Shown: positions 1 to 11,583 of the stretch, piece after piece
Layout of the letters: each line of letters starts with the position of its first letter
Position numbering within the stretch: the first letter of the stretch is position 1
DNA from: Torymus aiolomorphi
Taxonomy: Eukaryota > Arthropoda > Insecta > Hymenoptera > Torymidae
Direction of reading: 5' to 3'
Length of the DNA stretch: 64,000 bases
NCBI GenBank assembly: GCA_036365515.1
Contig: CM070875.1
Span: 102,221,128-102,285,127, forward strand
Notes under the pieces: generated by a model
Told to the model about the DNA's origin: nothing
The model's database searches: none
Seen by the model: only the letters and a program-made list of their open reading frames with translations
Translations under genes and position numbers: made by a program

Positions 1-799
1 TCAAAATCGTTTTTTGGTTATAAAAAAAACCTAGAGAATTTCTCTAGTTATGCAACGATAAAAAAAAATGCTAATGAATTTCAATACTAAAACTTTTTTT
101 CTCTTTTATTCAAAGATATTTATATCTATCGCTAATAAAAGATAATCACTTGAAATTTTAATCCAACATTGCCCCCACCAAGTGTAATAAGTGGTTGAAA
201 TTTTAAGTCGACATATTAAATACTCTCTTAGAAATCGTTATTCCAAAATAGAAAATAACCAACCTACCTGGAGTGTAACTAACACACATGCACTGCTCCA
301 TCTATACCAACCCTTTTCCTGCATTCCTATTACTTCCAAATCATTGTACTTCAATATTATTTATAATAGATAATGTTTTTTGATGAAATTTCACGAATTT
401 TGTGTGTGCCTGTACGACACACAAAATTGTCTATAAATTTTATGTTTCCATTTATAAAAGAGAAAACGCGATTAATATCGAAGTGCAGTCAAAAGAATTG
501 TTAAATGTATTTCTCGGCATCTAATTCGTCATCATATCTACCTAATTTCATGTATAGGTGAAGCGCGCTGTAAATTAACCTTAATAAAAAAAAAAAGCAA
601 GTGAACAACACGCACGCGTAGCACGCGTCATTTCCATTTTCTAGTATACATATACCCGAAAAATTACGATATGAAAAGAGGGCTAAATCAGTTTTAACCT
701 CGAATATCTGTGAAATTCGTAAACGAATTCTTTTACCCTAGGAACATATGTAATAAATAATATACACTTTACATATCCGCCAAATTTTAAAGAAATTAA
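1..799. other. AT-rich sequence, nothing recognised
   Basis: This stretch is AT-rich with several homopolymer runs. The only open frame of any length (191-373) has no recognisable motif and no coding context. I see no RNA gene and no repeat shared with the rest of the window. Confidence 0.5.
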
Positions 800-1210
800 A
801 ACAATTTTTCTGTAGTTATCCGGCGACAAAGAAAATGACTTTGTAAAATAGGAAAATGTTGAATATCAAAAAGTAATAGTACGATCTTGATGAAAATCCA
901 CATACATAACATCTATATCACATACAAAATTGTCTAAAAATCTGGAGCTGATTCATCAAGCCTTTCTCGAGAAATTACGATTTGGACCAATTTTATGGAC
1001 CAATTATTTTGCCCAAAGAACTCGATCGAGAGCTATCCAAAATCTACCTCCACAAGCAATTTTGAAGAGATTACGACAGTTTTACTCGCAATTGTTGGAC
1101 ATACAAAACTCATTTTTTTCATTTTTCAGTGTTTACATTTTTGTTACTAACAAAAGAACCGTGATAGCTAGAAACTTTTTTTTTTTAGAAAATATAGGTA
1201 TTTTAATTCT
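800..1210 (-). repeat. Dispersed repeat, inverted copy of 60185-60745
   Basis: Reading the minus strand here gives the sequence found on the plus strand at about 60185-60745. Shared landmarks include GAACCGTGATAGCT, TTCTCGAGAAATTACGA, GTACGATCTTGATGAAAAT and CCCAAAGAACTCG. The copies are diverged by scattered substitutions and this copy is shorter through internal deletions. It contains no transposase or reverse transcriptase motif. The open frame at 930-1280 is a by-product of the repeat because its residues follow the repeat sequence, including its indels. It is probably a non-autonomous element or old satellite-like repeat. Confidence 0.75.
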
Positions 1211-1259
1211 CTTTCAAGTACTACCTATCCCATTCAGTGTAACAGAATGGCTAGTTGGG

Positions 1260-1925
1260 GAAAATCCCAAAAAGCAATAGGCCAGCGATGCCATAGAACA
1301 CAGTGCCGCGGGTGTCTAAAATGACTTGCCCGGGGATCTGCTCCTGAAATCCCTTAAATAACGGGAATATCGCATGCGAATTTCACTTTTCAACTTATTG
1401 GATCACTGAGTGAAAAGCGCGCGCTCGAAGAGTAAAGCGCGCGTCCGCTATGCTCAGATATGAAAACGACCGGTGGAGTCGTTTTCCCGCGGAGGCGGCA
1501 GTATCCGGGAGAAGGACGGGTTGTAATGAATAACGCGACGAGTAACGAGATATCTCAGTATATTAACAACACAAATATACAAAAGCACAACGTGCGTACT
1601 GATTCAAACAATGAGTTAGATCGCGCGCGAACGTTACGGCGCGCGGCGAAGCTGCTGTTCTCGTGCGCGGTATTAAAGTACGGCGGGCTGACACGCACCC
1701 GCACGTACACGGCACAGAAAGCTTGCACGGAGCGATTTCCATGCAAGCCTTTACAATAAGCGCGAGAGATGAGAGAAGAAAACTTACGTGTAGAAGGGGC
1801 AGCCGGTGCATTCGACTCTCTCTCGCTCCTGCAACAGACAAATTGATCCCGGAGAGTGGTGAGTATGACGGTCGGAAAACAAGGACGAACACGGGTATTG
1901 ACGACACAATTCTTGGACGGCACAG
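1260..1925. other. GC-rich tract next to gypsy 3' end (possible LTR)
   Basis: Base composition changes sharply to GC-rich with many CG dinucleotides. The tract abuts the C-terminal end of the minus-strand gypsy element, where a 3' untranslated region and LTR are expected. I could not find a clear TG...CA pair or a matching second LTR, because the 5' side of the element is truncated. The open frames inside it (1460-1923, both strands) show no family signature. Confidence 0.35.
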
Positions 1926-2246
1926 TTAGCGCTTTTTGGACGCTCGGGTTCGACGGGGACTAATTTGTCCGATGTCAGCAGATGCAGGCTTCTTCTTCGA
2001 ACCTTTTGGCAGCCCCGGGCCTCGCTTGGGTCCTGTTGGACTGGCTACACGCGTATGCCGGCCATCGCTTGCACGCTTTTCTGGCCTAACTAATAGCGCG
2101 GTCTTACGAGGTGGACCGCGCCTCTTAGCCGTCGCCCGAGCCTCTACATTCCCCTGGCTACCTCTGTTGTCCGCTGGCACACCACGCTCGACTGAAGAGT
2201 CCCTCGGTGGTAGCGATCGGGCTAGTTCTGGACTACTTTTGTCCAA
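1926..2246 (-). pseudogene. Basic C-terminal tail of gypsy pol
   Basis: Beyond the integrase stop, a minus-strand frame encodes a low-complexity basic tail (TAKRRGPPRKTALLVRPEKR and KRGPGLPKGSKKKP). Such tails occur after the GPY/F module in some gypsy lineages. It could be part of the same polyprotein before mutation, or a small separate frame. I see no chromodomain and no envelope signature. Confidence 0.45.
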
Positions 2247-2276
2247 GTAGTCCTTGGGTTCTTCTGTGTAGACGTA

Positions 2277-3290
2277 TCACTTGAGTTGCTGTGCATGGAC
2301 GGGTCGTATCGTTCGACCATTCTCACGTTGGATCTCGTAGGTATTTTCGCTTAGAATATTCACAATCGTGTATGGCCCCGCATACTTCGGGGCTAATTTG
2401 GCAGAAATCCCCTCAGCTGCAGAGGATAGTACCTTATTCTCTCTCCATACACGATCGCCTAGACAGAATTCTGGAGGTCGACGATGAGCGTCATAGTATT
2501 TGGCTTGTCTCGCCTGCTCCGCTTGCGCGTCGGCCGCCGCCCAAACGTGCAATTGGCGGAGCTTGTCTATGCGCGCCACCCAATTATTTATCGCCTCTTG
2601 CTGCCCTTGCTCTTCGGCTAGCCTGTCTTCCTCCAGCCTTAGTGTCTCAGGCTGTCGGCCGTAAATTAGCATGACAGGACTTATCTTGGTGGAGCTGTGT
2701 TCGGCCGTATTGAACGCGAACGCCAGCTCATTCAGTTTCTCATCCGAATACCGGTGATTTTCCTCTGCGTAAGACATGATCATTGTCTTCACCGTTCGGT
2801 TCACACGCTCGACAGGACTGGCTTGAGAGTGGTATGAAGGTGTAAATGTGTGATGCACGCCTCTCTCCTTTAAGAATACCTCCAAGGGTGCATTCTTAAA
2901 TTCAGTTCCATTATCAGAGAGAAACATCTCCGGGACTCCGAATCGCATACATACTCGTTCGTTGAGTCCTTTTATTACCGATTTACTATCTGCCCTTTTT
3001 ATCGGAATTACTTCAATCCAGCGTGTGAAGGTCCTAAAAGATGAGGATGTATTCGCGGCCATGCTTGGTTTTAGGGAGGGGTCCTGTAACGTCGCTGGCC
3101 TCGATTTGCCATGGACGCTCTGTAATACGACGTACCATGAATCCTGCTTGAGCGCGCTATTCGACTTTGCACTGCTGGCAAATTTGGCACTGGTTCACGT
3201 ACCTGGCCACATCTCGAGACATGTGTGGCCAATAATACTTCCGCCTTACTCTCTCTAGAGTTTTCTCGCAGCCCAAGTTTCCATCAGTTG
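2277..3290 (-). pseudogene. Gypsy integrase with C-terminal GPY/F-type module
   Basis: A zinc-binding stretch (QCQICQQCKVE) reads at about 3200-3160. One stop follows, then the catalytic core with DVTGPLPKT (first Asp region), MFLSDNGTEFKN (second Asp) and SQASPVERVNRT (the catalytic Glu). The C-terminal module KYAGPYTIVNIL is the GPY/F motif of Ty3/gypsy integrases. The frame 3062-2277 is uninterrupted for 261 codons, so this is the best preserved part of the element. Confidence 0.88.
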
Positions 3291-3589
3291 GAAGGTCATG
3301 ACATTCTCTCAGTACTTCGCGTCGCTTTTCGTGAGGGACTGCTAACTTCCGTGCATCGTCGTCGCCGAGAGATTCGTCTATGACTTCAGTAGGTTCGTAC
3401 TTTTACTGTCTGCCCCCTGCCAGCTTGAACGTGGGGAAGTCTCACGGCCGCAGTTGAACCTCTTTCACGATCCTGAGGTACCAGTGGTCGTCTGTATCGC
3501 GTTTGAGCTCTAACGCGGCAACCGCTGGCTCTTCTTCGTCGAACATCCTTGAAAGGGCATCTGGGACATTGTTCAACGAGCCCTTTCGA

Positions 3590-3901
3590 TATTCTACCGT
3601 GACTGTAGTTTTTTAGCTCCAAAGCCCACCTAGCTAACCTACCGGTCGGCTTTTGGAGGTCACGAAGCCACTTCAAGCTGCTATGGTCCATGATAACCTT
3701 GACTACGCTCAGAGTTCGACTCGCAAACTCTAGGACTCTTTCATCGCCGTCAGTTATTTGGTATAGCACCGTTCCCAGACCTGTATCGGTCGCGTCAGTT
3801 TGCACCACGAACTGCGCGTTAATACCGGTCTGTGTAGAATCGGTGCAGAAGCTACTAGCGCTTTTAGCTTTTGGAAGGCCTCTTCTTGTGCTGTTGACCA
3901 C
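3590..3901 (-). pseudogene. Gypsy RNase H domain, frame-disrupted
   Basis: The segment FVVQTDATDTGLGTVLYQ with the first RNase H Asp, followed by ERVLEFASRTLS, is the standard RNase H start after a gypsy reverse transcriptase. Later residues (VIMDHSSLKWLRDLQKPTGR) match the H-SLKWL block. After about 3600 the frame changes and the downstream translation is no longer domain-like. RNase H normally removes the RNA strand from the RNA-DNA hybrid. Confidence 0.8.
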
Positions 3902-3973
3902 TCGTATTTCCGATCCTTTTTCGTTAGTTCGGTCAGTGGTTCAGCAATTGTGGCGAAGTTTGATAAAAACTTT

Positions 3974-4825
3974 CTATACCACGAGGCCATTCCTAGGAAG
4001 CGTCTCAGCTGACGGAGGTTTTTCGGTACCGGATACTCCATAATGGGCTTTATTTACTGTGACCCCGAGATATTGGACCTCATCGCTACAGAAGACGTTT
4101 TTCTCGCGATTTATTGTGAGGCCCGCGTCCTGTATCCTTTCCAGAACTCTTTTTAGAACGTCTTTATGCTCCTCGAATGTCTCTGTGACTATTATTATAT
4201 CGTCGAGATACGAGTAAGCAAAAGGTTCAAATTCAGGGCCGATGACTTTGTCAATCAGCCTCTGGAAGGATGCTCCGGCATACGAATGACCGTAGGGCAT
4301 TCTCGTAAATTGGAAAAGCCCTTTGCCTGACACGGTGAAGGCCGTAGTCTCTTTGGACTTCGGGCTAAGTGGTATCTGGTGGTACGCACTGCTTTAATCC
4401 AACGTGGAGATGTATTCTGAGAACTGTTTCTGCAGTTTCCGCAAGATAGTTTCCGTGTATGATAACGGGTACGCTTCTGGCCTTGACGCTGCGTTCACTT
4501 TTCTGCAGTCCACGCAGAAACGGAACTTCCCGTTGGACTTGCGTACCATTACCACTGGGCTTGACCAGCCGCTTGTCGAGGGTTCTATTATTCCCTCGAC
4601 TAGCATTTCCTCCACTTGTTTGTACATCTCTTCCTCGAGTTTCTGAGATACAGGGTAGTACTTCTGTTTAATGGGTCTTGTAGATCCGACGTCTATTGCA
4701 TGCTCGATCCACGAAGTACACCCTAGTGGTGCCAGGCTGTTTCCGATCAGCTGAGCTACTAAACCTTCTACCTCTTTGCGCTGTTCCTCTGTTGGGTCCG
4801 CCAACCCTATAGCTGATACGGACAC
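3974..4825 (-). pseudogene. Gypsy reverse transcriptase, interrupted by a stop
   Basis: The first part (4825-4394) carries GIIEPSTSGWSSPVVMV and KFRFCVDCRKVN, the classic Ty3/gypsy fingers motifs. Translation stops near 4396, just at the metal-binding Asp motif (TLD, stop, SSAYHQ). It resumes with FQFTRMPYG and the polymerase active site YSYLDDIII, followed by NREKNVFCSDEVQYLG. A frame change near 4041 leads into the connection segment (FLGMASWYRKFLSNFATIAEPL). Both catalytic motifs are recognisable but lie in separate open pieces. Confidence 0.9.
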
Positions 4826-4858
4826 GGTATTGTTTGCGGTTATGGCGGCTACTTCTAA

Positions 4859-5260
4859 CTATACGCTCGCTTCGTCATCCTTGAGATGCAGTGTGTTGTC
4901 TGTAGGATCTAAGACGGCGCTAAACTTCTTAATAAAGTTTACCCCCAAGTAGCACTCCGTGTCTAGGTCTGGCATTATTGCGTCGCGCACGTCTTTGCAC
5001 ACGCTGGCCACGCCCATGGGCAGATACACATAGCCAACCACTGCTATGTTCTGCCCGTTTGCCACCCGTGTCGTTAGAGCGCTGGCAGGGATAAACTCTT
5101 TCGCACAGGCCGTAGCGTGCTGTAGGCCGATGGAATTCATCTCAGCCCAGGAAGCTCCTGTATCGAAGAGTGCTCGTAGCCTGTAACCGACTACACCTAC
5201 TTGAAGCCACCATCGCGAGCAAGCTTCTTCGTTGACTTCATTTGGTTGAATCATGGGCAC
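4859..5260 (-). pseudogene. Gypsy aspartic protease domain
   Basis: The frame contains ALFDTGAS, the active-site D-T/S-G triplet of retroviral-type aspartic proteases, followed about 75 residues later by a hydrophobic segment ending ECYLGVNFIKKF. The latter matches the LG.DFL-type second motif of retropepsins. In LTR retrotransposons this enzyme cleaves the polyprotein. It lies between the gag-like region and the reverse transcriptase as expected. The domain itself reads uninterrupted, but a stop separates it from the reverse transcriptase frame. Confidence 0.8.
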
Positions 5261-5790
5261 TTATTCGCTCTCCACTTCAGAAGATTGGACCGAGTTACCC
5301 TCGGTCTCTGATGAGAGAGCTGGGGGCGGGCATGTGGTTGTGTTTACCTGCCCCTTGGCCGTTTCCGTGTTGGTTTCCGGCAGCATTGAGCTTGGGATTG
5401 CCTCCCTTTTGCTCATATCCGGGTTCCCTTCGGTACTCTGGCCTTTGTGGAGATCCGTTATTTCTCGGACTTTGCGGCCTAGCCTGATGGGTCGAGCTAT
5501 TACCCCCACTAGGCTGGTTTTGTAACTTGCCCGCCCTTCCGCCACCTATTTTTCCAGTTACCTTTCTTTTTAGGTTTTCTGGTTGGCGGCGGGCTAGGCT
5601 TTTGCTCCCTGTTCTCGTCGGTGCCTTTCTTTGTCAAGGCCGATAAGCATTCGGCCATAACCCGACGGAACATAGCCTCGAGGCTCTCTCGAGGCTCGTG
5701 CTGTTGGTGCCCCGTCGCCGCCACACCTGGATTTTGCTTTTTCCGATGATCCGTGGGCGGCTCTGTTGGCATGTTTGTAAATTCTGGCAA
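5261..5790 (-). pseudogene. Gypsy gag-like region, broken
   Basis: Two overlapping minus-strand frames (5790-5509 and 5545-5261) give a hydrophilic product rich in Lys, Arg, Pro and Gln, including the basic run TRKPKKKGNWKNRWRKGG. This suits the nucleic-acid-binding C-terminal part of a gag protein. No CCHC zinc knuckle is visible. The frame change near 5520 and the missing N-terminal half mark it as broken. Assignment rests mainly on position, directly upstream of the protease. Confidence 0.6.
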
Positions 5791-5847
5791 GTATGTGATT
5801 GAACACAGGTGATTGAACCTTGTAATAATACACTTGAAAAGTGATGT

Positions 5848-7060
5848 GTGAACGTCGCGGACGTTGAACTCCCGTATGCGATCGATGTTTTGAAACTTGG
5901 CGAAAAATTCAATTTTAATAACCGTTTCGATAATTCATTAACACTACACTACATAAAGAATTTGGAAATGTTTTTAAACAACAATGGTGAGGATGAACAA
6001 TCGGAAAAACTAAGAGGAACTTTTTTGAATCATATCAATAAATTTTATAATAAAGAACTGTCAAACAACACTCATTTTGAAAAGCAATTTAAAATAGACT
6101 TAAAGAAAACTAAAGACTTCATTAAACGTAACCCACAATTGTTGATAACTAGAGAAGATAAGGGGAACACTACTGTTATAATCAAAAATCAAATTATGTG
6201 GAAAAAACTGAAAATCTTTTTCATGATAGAAAATACTACAAAGATATAAAAACAAACCCCCTTCTCTGATCTCGAAAGGAGAAAAATGAATTAATTAAAT
6301 GGCTTCACAAAATTGATTTCTGCAGTTCAGGTAAAAAATTTTATTCCGTCCTTCAAAAATCCAATATTGCAAAAGCATATGGTCTCATAAAAATACACAA
6401 AACCGGCTTTCCCATATGACCAATAATTTACGCTATCAACTCACCATTATATAACGTTTCAAAAAAATTTTTTACACAATTTTTAACTAAAAATCTCAAA
6501 ACATCAGCCTCACATGTTGATAATAGTCTAAAATTAAAAGAGCATATAGAAAATCTCCAAATTCCACCAGACTTTGAAATAATTAGTTTTGATGTCGTGA
6601 GCTTATTCACAAATATTCCTGAGTATTTAGTTCACAATGCAATAGAAAAAAGATGGACACAATTATATAATAAAATAAATTTAAATTGCACAGAATTTTT
6701 ATACGTAATTAAATTCATACTAAACAGCAATTTTTTCTAATTCAATGATAAATTTTATCAACAAATATTTGACTCAGCCATGGGCAATCCGATCAGTCCC
6801 ATCTTGGCTGATATAGTTATGGGGGATTTGGAGATTCATTCGATTAATAAACTTAATGTTAAACCACTGTTTTACTTCCGCTATGTGGAGGATATCATTT
6901 TATTTATACCGAAAAACACGGTCGATCACACTTTAACACTTTGATTTTTAGATATTAAAATAATTATTAACGAACAACTACACGTGATCACAGACTGGTA
7001 CCACAAACAAACATTCTCCGGAAGATACTTAAACTACCTTTCACAACATCCCAATGCAAC
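5848..7060 (+). pseudogene. Penelope-like reverse transcriptase, broken
   Basis: The first frame (5848-6249) contains LKLGEKFNF and LLITREDKGNTTVI, the conserved N-terminal block of Penelope-like reverse transcriptases. Further motifs follow in shifted frames: KAYGLIKIHKTGFPI near 6370, ISFDVVSLFTNIP near 6582 (metal-binding motif A), MGNPISPILADIVMGDLE near 6780, and FRYVEDIILF near 6880. At the last of these the usual YVDD active site reads YVED. The enzyme would copy element RNA at the nicked target, but stops around 6250, 6420 and 6740 rule out one functional product. Confidence 0.88.
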
Positions 7061-7329
7061 GAAATAGCCATCATTTATAGTCTAGTCGATCGAGCATTTA
7101 AATTATCACATAACAGTTTTCATAGTAAAAATATAGCTTTTATCAAAGAATTACTATTATACAGCAATTACTCATTAAAATTAATAGAATTATATATAAA
7201 AAAACGTTAAAAAAATTGAGAAGTACAAATAACAATTCACGAAACAATAACAACAAAAAGACATTTATTACCATACTGTATGTAAAAGAATTAGAAAGTT
7301 TCATAAATACTTTTTTCAAGAAACACAAT

Positions 7330-7749
7330 ACGAATGTTATATATAGTACAAAAAATTAACTTAACAACATCATCAAATTAGGCAAAAACAGAAACAAAAT
7401 CTGTGATAACGTAAACATTGTATACAAAATTAATTGTAAGGATTGCGACGCTTCGTATATGGGGCAGACAGGCAGACGTATTAATGTTCGAATCAAAGAA
7501 CATAACAAAGAATATGCTATTAAAGAAGAAAATTCATCGTTATATGCGCACACCAAAAATAATAGCCACCCTATTAGTTTCACCAATGTAAAAATTCTAG
7601 ATACCGAAATTAGTAGAGGCAAAAGACTTTTCTTGGAAGCTATATTCATACACACGAAGAAAAATTATATGAATAAACAACATGAAATCAATAGATTAGC
7701 TAACGAATACACATCTTTGATAAAGAATTGTGAATTTATGTGCCTGTAA
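7330..7749 (+). pseudogene. Penelope-like GIY-YIG endonuclease domain
   Basis: The region encodes NIVYKINCKDCDASYMGQTGRRINVRIKEH in outline: a CxxC pair followed by the Y-x-GQTGR core and the conserved Arg-rich helix. It continues with HTKNNSHPISFTNVKILD and a terminal LEAIFIHTKKNYMNKQHEINR. This is the diagnostic C-terminal endonuclease of Penelope-like elements, which nicks the target DNA. The piece 7459-7749 is open and ends in a natural stop. The start of the domain lies in the preceding, partly disrupted sequence. Confidence 0.88.
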
Positions 7750-8124
7750 GATGATGATTTCCAGTCGTAGCGAACGAATCAGACCAGGAGCGCACGTTTA
7801 GAAGTTACCACGCTCACTCTGTGTATATCGTTCTAAGCCTAACGGTGATTGTCTAACACTATTGGCTCGAACCACCCACTAATACGTGAAGTTCTGGTAT
7901 TTCTCTCATTGCGCTGCCTCTCACTGTCTACCGCATCTCCACCTATTGTATGCGTCTCACACGCATTATACATACACACACATGGGTAAATTAGATGTAT
8001 AAAAGACCGAATTTCAAAATTTTGAACCATTGGTGATAATTTTTTTAATAACTGTGATAATTGTAAACAATTGTGATTTGTAATAATTTTCTACAACTTT
8101 TTGTATTTTTTGTATATTTTGCTA

Positions 8125-8165
8125 GACCCTGAAGAGGGACATAATAAAACAAAATCCGCGTAGTA
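8125..8165 (+). ncRNA. Decayed hammerhead-like motif at PLE 3' end
   Basis: After the stop comes CCCTGAAGAGGGACATAAT and then AAAAC. This resembles the CTGANGA - stem II - GAAAC core found near Penelope ends, but the second core block reads AAAAC and stem II does not pair well. It is probably a decayed ribozyme; a chance match is possible. Confidence 0.35.
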
Positions 8166-8590
8166 TAGTCATTAGCTGCACATAATACATACCTAATCAT
8201 ATCTACTATCAGCTTCAATAACCAACGGTGACTACATTTTTATTTTTCGATAATTTGAACCATGTTTGTAGTCCTAAAACACGCAAAAAAATGGAATTAA
8301 AAAAAATTAAAACAAAACTAATATTATAATTTATAATTCTTTATAATCGAATAATAATTGACAATCAATAATAACAACTACGTATTTACAGAACAGCATA
8401 CGGCAAGGGAATAGCGATTAGCGAAGAACAGCGAGCCACAGTAAGGTCGTGGTGTATAATTCGGCATGGTAAGCGAGTCGTGAGACGGCTGGCGGATAAA
8501 TCTCAAAGCTTCGAGTACCCCTCAAAGCATCGCTTAAAAATGGCTCGGAATTGTAAGGTGGCAAGGAAAAAGTTTGTAGATTGTTTTCAA
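8166..8590. other. AT-rich sequence, no gene seen
   Basis: AT-rich sequence with a somewhat more GC-rich patch at about 8400-8530. No motif or repeat shared with the rest of the window was recognised. Confidence 0.4.
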
Positions 8591-8591
8591 G

Positions 8592-8745
8592 ATGGCGGAA
8601 AAAATAAAAAAGTATATATCATACTGTAGTGTGCTCCACTGTACTTCAGTAAAAAAAAAATTTTTCATAGATTCCCAAAAGATGAAGAAATTAGGACTGA
8701 ATGGATAAAAAGGTGCAGCATAACCAAAAAAATAACTAAGAAGAT
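8592..8745 (+). pseudogene. THAP-type zinc-finger relic (N-terminal half)
   Basis: From the ATG at 8592 the frame reads MAEKIKKYISYCSVLHCTSV. After one shift in the A-run near 8655 it reads FHRFPKDEEIRTEWIKRCSI. The paired cysteines, the F-x-FPKD block and the E-W-IKRC block are the first half of a THAP DNA-binding domain. The distal C-x2-H pair is not visible, so the domain is incomplete. THAP domains occur in host regulators and in P-element or Kolobok-type transposases, and I cannot decide between these. The AAGATGGCGG around the ATG also resembles a YY1/Pho box. Confidence 0.6.
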
Positions 8746-10093
8746 TATTATTATCCTTTAGTTCATGTGGCTTTCCAAATAAATCTGTGAACTTTAAACA
8801 CAGACCTATTATGTCAGTTTTGTTTGAGGTCTGACAGGTTGCACCACAGTGCGGTATATAAAGTACGGAGAGCGTTTTGAAACTCTCGCACATCAATTTT
8901 TTTCGCGACCATCACACGTCAATTTTTTTCATCAATCAAATCGCTCGACGAACTGTTACGTACGTTCCAGCCGACCGATTCATATCTGATTTTCATACTT
9001 AGTTTCATTCTAAGTTTTCCAAAATTTGTAAAAACGTCTCAATTTTTCAAACCTTTTACATTTTACGATTTCGCTCTGCGTAGCAATTCGTCCTGTTCAT
9101 TACCGTGCACTGGTAATATTTATTTTATTTGAATAAATTTCTAAGTTCAAATTCAAGAAAATCGTTTTAAGGGTTCTCCTTTACTTATTCATTTCTGGGT
9201 AGAAAGAGATTTTAAGCAGAGACAATGGATCATTAGCAGATAAGGACCATCAAGGACAAAAAGTAAGTTAGAATTTAAGTTGCTATCCTTCTCTGTCTTC
9301 AATTTAGCTAGAAATTCCCAACATTTATAAACCCCATTTTCTGTACATTTAAACCGAAAATTCGATAATTACTGTCCCCTAGAATGAAGTGAATTTTTTT
9401 TATCTTAAATTTGAAACCCAAAAATTTTGAATAAAAAACATATTAGGGAAGCTATTCCATTAATTTCGCCAAATATCTGGCAGTTTTTTGGGGTACGTTT
9501 TTCAATAAAAGAAAAAATGACAAGTTTAAAATCTTTATTAATATTTTCTTGGATCAACTAACGCGCCGCGCCCTTTTCGTCCCATATTTATTTCTCTATA
9601 GTGTAGTTATCGCGCTCTATCCCGAGCTATTGAGTGTAAAAACTCAGGCTCAAAAGAGAGCAGACTTTCATTTGGAAACAAATAAGTTGTAGTTTTAGTG
9701 AAAACCCGACGTAACACAAGAATTACTCAATAAAAAAGTTTTTATGTTTTTAATATTATTTATATTTAATATCTTAAAAATGTACTTTCTAAACAAACTT
9801 TTATTGAATAATTTATTTACTATTTTCACTGCAAAAAAAAAAAAAAAATTTTAATGTATTATTAAAATAGGCAACTAAAATTTTTGGAAACTATTTGGTT
9901 ATGTATACTTAGGACCGAATATTAGTTGATTTTGTATATCCAAGAATATACACTTTTTCTTACGTTTAAATGTTTTTATTATTTTTATTTTCTAAATGTA
10001 TTAAAAATGTAAGAGTACAGAAATATTTATTTTCAGTTTTGAAAAGGATAGTATAACAAATTTATTGGAATATATAAATTCATATATCAAGTG
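8746..10093. other. AT-rich spacer, nothing recognised
   Basis: Long AT-rich sequence with a more mixed patch at about 8920-9180 and a poly(A) run near 9835-9850. GT-AG-like signals exist (for example AAAAAGTAAGT near 9258), but no conserved exon was identified. Confidence 0.4.
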
Positions 10094-11583
10094 ATGTTTT
10101 CAATTATTTCAAAAGAAGATTTATATTTAATTGGTGAACTCATACCTTGTATTACTGAAAATAAATTACCGACAAACAAAGAAGTTATAAAAACATGTTT
10201 TTATCACACTAGACAATTGAAAAAACATAAATATTAGTATTGTTGATGTATATAATGAAATAAATGTGCTGTGGGTCAGAGCTAACATTCCAACTGTAGC
10301 TCGCTCTTCATGTATTAGTAAAATAAAGAAGTTATACGATAACTACCGCGGATTACAAAAATCGAAGGGTAAAAAAACTGTAGGTGAGCTTGAAAGTAAT
10401 TTTATAATAAAACTAGATCTGCTTTTTGATATTTCTCAAAAGGATGTGCTACAAACACTTAGCGACCCTTCGAAAACTTTTCTACTGGATCAGCAATCAG
10501 CACGAATCCTTGACTTATGTACTTTTTTAAAACATAAACAATAGAATCAGGTAAATAAAAATGTAACAAAATTTTTTAATTAGGATAAAGTTTAGCGTTT
10601 ACAAATAATATAAATTAATTTCCATATATGAAATATTAAAGAGTTCTAAAAATTATCTAACTACACTAAAAACAAACTTCAAATACAATCATGTACAAAT
10701 CAAATGATTTACGTACAATACCAAATTTAAAACAACATACATTAATTAAAATTATTTTTAAGTGATCCACTTTTCACAATCAATTAAGGCAGTCATACAC
10801 CTAGTAACTTCTGAGCCCAAAATCAGCTAAAAATAATATAAAAATGTGGTTTAACACCACCTTAAGGAACAGTGGATGACCAAAAAAATTAGTAAGAAAC
10901 AAAAAAAAAATGTAAAATACTAAAATGTTGGTAACTTTGTAAATGTATATAGGTACCGACAATCTCCTAATATTTTTTTCTTTATGCAATGTATATTTTA
11001 TTTATTTACGAATAATTTGTTCTTTCTCTATTTTACTTTGCTATAACAGATAAGGATAATAATGAAGAAAAATGTGATTTAGTTTTATCAGTAAATGAAC
11101 AAATTTCTCATAATTCAAAAAGTCAGACTGAATCTACTATTAACGAAGAAGATGTGTCAGATTTGTCTTCATAAGTTACAGAATGAATTAATATTAATTT
11201 ATTACTATTATTGATAATACTTAATTAAATAATTAAATAATTATTTATCAGATGAACAATTATCTTCAAGTCAAAAAGATGAAATCATTTCTAGTCAAAA
11301 GAATAGTCAACCTTCAAGTAGTAATTCCGAGTATGATCAAGGAGGTCGTTATTATAAAAAAAGTATTCGAGGTTCAATTAATGTGATCATCCCCAAAGTT
11401 GTATCTGTTTTAGATAGTTGCCAAATTTCATACAGAAAGTTAGTACATTTAATAAATGCCTTAGCTGAGAGTCTAGGTGTTGACAGTAATGAATTGATAT
11501 TAAATAAAAGTTCTTTCCATGTAATGCGACAAAAAGTTCGTCAATATGTATCAAACAGAATCAAAATATTTCCATTCACCTAA
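10094..11583 (+). pseudogene. Broken multi-exon repetitive gene, function unknown
   Basis: The first block (10094-10550) reads MFSIISKEDLYLIGEL, then, after a one-base shift near 10233, VLWVRANIPTVARSSCISKI, LYDNYRGLQKSKG and LDLLFDISQKDVLQTL. A GT donor may follow at about 10551. Further blocks read DKDNNEEKCDLVLSVNEQIS (from about 11050) and, after another AG near 11250, NVIIPKVVSVLDSCQISYRK, LINALAESLGVDSNELILNK and a stop at 11581. This pattern matches a repetitive arthropod protein family I have seen only as uncharacterised proteins. The frameshift and an in-frame stop at 10542 indicate a decayed copy, possibly of a transposon gene. Confidence 0.5.

Larger units (their letters stand above)
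1926..5840 (-). mobile_element. Degenerate Ty3/gypsy LTR retrotransposon
   Basis: On the minus strand the domains run in Ty3/gypsy order: gag-like (5790-5261), aspartic protease (5260-4859), reverse transcriptase (4825-3974), RNase H (about 3900-3600), then integrase with a GPY/F-type module (about 3290-2277) and a basic tail. Several stops and frame changes separate the pieces, so the element is dead as it stands. No envelope-like frame is visible. The 5' side ends abruptly near 5840, where a plus-strand Penelope-like element begins, so the 5' LTR and the gag start are missing. Confidence 0.9.
5845..8165 (+). mobile_element. Degenerate Penelope-like element, full domain order
   Basis: The element reads, in order, an N-terminal segment, a Penelope-type reverse transcriptase, a GIY-YIG endonuclease and a decayed hammerhead-like 3' end. 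Frameshifts and stops interrupt the reverse transcriptase several times. Its left end abuts the truncated gypsy element. Only one pseudo-LTR-like end is visible, on the 3' side. Confidence 0.85.

Noticed and set aside
930..1280. 116-codon open frame
   Set aside because: It lies in a dispersed repeat whose other copy does not keep the frame; no start codon ATG and no motif.
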